Shown here piece after piece: positions 62,417 to 64,000 of a DNA stretch of 64,000 bases. The stretch spans positions 124,001-188,000 of the forward strand of contig NZ_QUHC01000008.1 of the NCBI RefSeq assembly GCF_003479425.1, in the 5' to 3' direction. Numbering within the stretch: the first letter of the stretch is position 1; the number at the start of each line of letters is the position of its first letter. The position numbers and the translations under genes are program-made. The notes beneath the pieces are model-generated. The model was given only the letters and a program-made list of their open reading frames with translations. It ran no database searches and had not been told where the DNA came from. Source of the DNA: Odoribacter sp. AF15-53. Lineage in GTDB: Bacteria > Bacteroidota > Bacteroidia > Bacteroidales > Marinifilaceae.

Positions 62417-62481
62417 AAGATTCATCTAAACTTGCAGTGTAATAAATGAATCAGAAGACGTTGAAATTAATACTATCAGAA

Positions 62482-63537
62482 ATGAAAAACTTACTTATCA
62501 TTATTTTGGCGATTGCTATTGCATCTTGTGGAAACTCTAAAAAGAAGGATTCGGACAACAAGAAGATGAATATTGCTGCAGCTGGCGCAACCTTCCCGCT
62601 ACCGTTCTACAACCTGGCTTTCAAAACCTACCAGGAAAAAACGGGTAACACGGTAACCTACGGGGGTATCGGTAGTGGCGGCGGGATCAGAAGCCTGAAA
62701 GACAAGATCGTGGATTTCGGGGGATCGGATGCTTACCTTTCAGACGCGGAGATGCAGGAAATGCCCTACGCAACGGTACATATTCCCACTTGCATGGGAG
62801 CCGTGGTAATGGCCTACAACATGCCGGAATTGAAAGATTTGAAACTTTCCGGAGAGGTCGTTGCAGACATCTACCTGGGCAAAATCACCAAATGGAATGA
62901 TGCTAAAATTCAGGAATTAAATCCCAGGATAACTCTTCCCGATAAAGGAATGACCCCGGTATACCGTTCTGACGGTAGCGGTACGACCTTCGTTTTCAGC
63001 GATTACCTGACAAAAGTAAGTAATGACTGGAAAGAAAACGTGGGAACCGGGAAATCTCTAAAATGGCCGGTAGGTCTGGCAGCTAAAGGGAATCCAGGTG
63101 TAGCCGGAACCATCAGTCAGACTCCGGGAGCTATCGGATACGTGGGATCGGAATACGCATTCTCCCTGAACATCCCCATGGCGCAAATGAGGAACAGTTC
63201 CGGTAACTTCATCATACCAAACACAGAGAGTATCTCGGCTGCAGCCAAAGGAGAAATGCCTGCCGATACCCGAACCATGATCACCAATTCATCCGCACCG
63301 GATGCTTACCCAATCAGTTGTTTCACCTGGATCATCCTCTACAAGGAACAAGCCTATGCCAACAGAACTCTGGCACAAGCACAAGCTACCGTGAAATTAC
63401 TCGACTGGATGTTAAGCCCGGAAGCACAAGCCTTAACAACCAAAGTTCACTACTCTCCCCTCCCTCAAACAGCCGTGGCTAACGCCAAAACACTATTAAA
63501 CTCTATAAGTTTCGAGGGCAAACAAGTCCTAAAATAA
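62482..63537 (+). CDS. pstS: Phosphate ABC transporter substrate-binding protein
   Basis: 351 aa from the second in-frame Met (62482), which opens the lipoprotein signal MKNLLIIILAIAIASC (Cys16); the longer ORF from 62446 would begin almost at the predicted transcription start. PstS features: AAGATFPLPFYNLAFKTYQE, the phosphate site VTYGGIGSGGGIRSLKD and DFGGSDAYL, YRSDGSGTTFVFSDYL, and GAIGYVGSEYA. It binds phosphate for the PstCAB permease, whose first gene follows. Strong PhoB-like array upstream. Confidence 0.96.
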   Translation: MKNLLIIILAIAIASCGNSKKKDSDNKKMNIAAAGATFPLPFYNLAFKTYQEKTGNTVTYGGIGSGGGIRSLKDKIVDFGGSDAYLSDAEMQEMPYATVHIPTCMGAVVMAYNMPELKDLKLSGEVVADIYLGKITKWNDAKIQELNPRITLPDKGMTPVYRSDGSGTTFVFSDYLTKVSNDWKENVGTGKSLKWPVGLAAKGNPGVAGTISQTPGAIGYVGSEYAFSLNIPMAQMRNSSGNFIIPNTESISAAAKGEMPADTRTMITNSSAPDAYPISCFTWIILYKEQAYANRTLAQAQATVKLLDWMLSPEAQALTTKVHYSPLPQTAVANAKTLLNSISFEGKQVLK

Positions 63538-63540
63538 ACA

Positions 63541-63628
63541 AAGTTACAAGTTCGCAAGTTGCAAGTTACAGGTTCAAAACTTGCCTACTTGCAACTTGTA
63601 ACCTATAACTTGTAACCTGTAACCTGCA
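63541..63628. repeat. Heptamer family B repeat inside the pst operon
   Basis: AAGTTACAAGTTCGCAAG... (from 63541) and the opposing arm with AACTTGTAACC units (to 63628) form a long imperfect hairpin. It fills the whole spacer between pstS (ends 63537) and pstC (starts 63631). Confidence 0.85.
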
Positions 63629-63630
63629 TT

Positions 63631-64000
63631 ATGCGTGATCTTATTTTTAAACGATTACTCTCTGTTTGTTGTATCCTGATTTTACTGATCAGTGCCGGAA
63701 TGATCTATTCACTTGTCAGCGGATCCGTTCCCACTTTAAGTCACTACGGATTCTTCCAATTCATCGGGTCGACAGAATGGGATCCCCACCCGGATAGAGA
63801 GACTTACGGAGCGCTCTCGTTTATCGTGGGCACGCTTCTCACTTCTTTTTTGGCGCTGATATTCTGCATTCCGTTCTCTTTACCCGTAGCTCTTTTCACC
63901 GGAGAATTTTTCCGAGGTAAAAAAGTGGCTGTTTTTATCAGTTCGATTATAGACCTACTCGCCGGAATTCCCTCCATTGTTTACGGTTTATGGGGGTTCT
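63631..64000 (+). CDS. pstC: Phosphate ABC transporter permease PstC, 3' end outside the window
   Basis: First 123 codons. N-terminal transmembrane helix (about 8-28), the PstC-typical FFQFIGSTEWDPHPDRETYG loop, a second helix (LSFIVGTLLTSFLALIFCIP) and the start of the permease core (IIDLLAGIPSIVYGLWGF). Inner-membrane channel subunit working with PstA, PstB and the PstS encoded upstream. The ATG at 63631 directly follows the family B hairpin. Confidence 0.93.
   Translation, partial: MRDLIFKRLLSVCCILILLISAGMIYSLVSGSVPTLSHYGFFQFIGSTEWDPHPDRETYGALSFIVGTLLTSFLALIFCIPFSLPVALFTGEFFRGKKVAVFISSIIDLLAGIPSIVYGLWGF

Noticed and set aside
63590..63628. TGTAAC hexamers in the pstS-pstC spacer as further Pho boxes
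   Set aside because: Spacing here is seven bases as part of the family B repeat, not 11, and the same units occur after rny and the C69 gene.

Overview
The window looks like chromosomal DNA of a gut Bacteroidales bacterium. Odoribacteraceae, and Butyricimonas in particular, is my best guess. The evidence is SusC/SusD pairs driven by ECF sigma/FecR regulators, a GH92 mannosidase, KorAB oxidoreductase, DUF3467 behind rpoC, DUF4293, DUF3822 and DUF6266 proteins, and promoters of the Bacteroidetes type (TTG or TTTG, about 20 bp, TAnnTTTG). The genus rests on protein style and gene order, not on a database search. No phage, insertion sequence, CRISPR array or rRNA operon is visible. One tRNA (Trp) and one 6S-like RNA are present.

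Region 1 (1-16267, all minus strand) holds two ECF sigma/FecR systems. The complete one starts at 15906: sigma, FecR, STN-type SusC, SusD, a lipoprotein, a TlpA-like thioredoxin, a subtilisin-fold protein without its catalytic residues, and three tandem retropepsin-like proteins. The last of these has lost both DTG motifs and carries a thioredoxin domain where its sisters have PDZ. A terminator at 1341-1368 closes the unit. The second sigma (1209) and FecR (528) lead out of the window. This surface-uptake cluster, with thiol-redox and (pseudo)protease parts, is the most unusual content.

Region 2 (16289-29493) holds a macroglobulin-like/TonB-plug protein with a CPA2 antiporter, a divergent GH92 lipoprotein whose presumed acid position is Gln, korAB, an MscS channel with a lipobox, and CorA.

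Region 3 (29620-44098, minus strand) is the conserved translation/transcription block, in transcription order rpsU, xerC-like, hpf, tuf, tRNA-Trp, secE, nusG, rplK, rplA, rplJ, rplL, rpoB, rpoC, DUF3467.

Region 4 (44576-49173) is accessory: a TPR protein, an Rpn-family PD-(D/E)XK protein, two divergent DUF6266-like genes around four 11-bp tandem repeats, and an M23 peptidase.

Region 5 (49262-61273) is housekeeping: a coiled-coil protein, zapA, 6S RNA, rny, nucleoside phosphorylase, DUF4293, C69 dipeptidase, rplS, phosphohexomutase, a RecD-like helicase, DUF3822 and rsmD. Region 6 (61288-64000) is a phosphate-starvation unit: porin, pstS and the start of pstC, with TGTAAC direct repeats at 11-bp spacing that look like Pho boxes.

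Intergenic DNA carries two families of heptamer-periodic, hairpin-forming repeats (29498-29613 and 34237-34304; 51683-51779, 54967-55061 and 63541-63628) and a 29-bp near-perfect hairpin between convergent genes (57545-57613).
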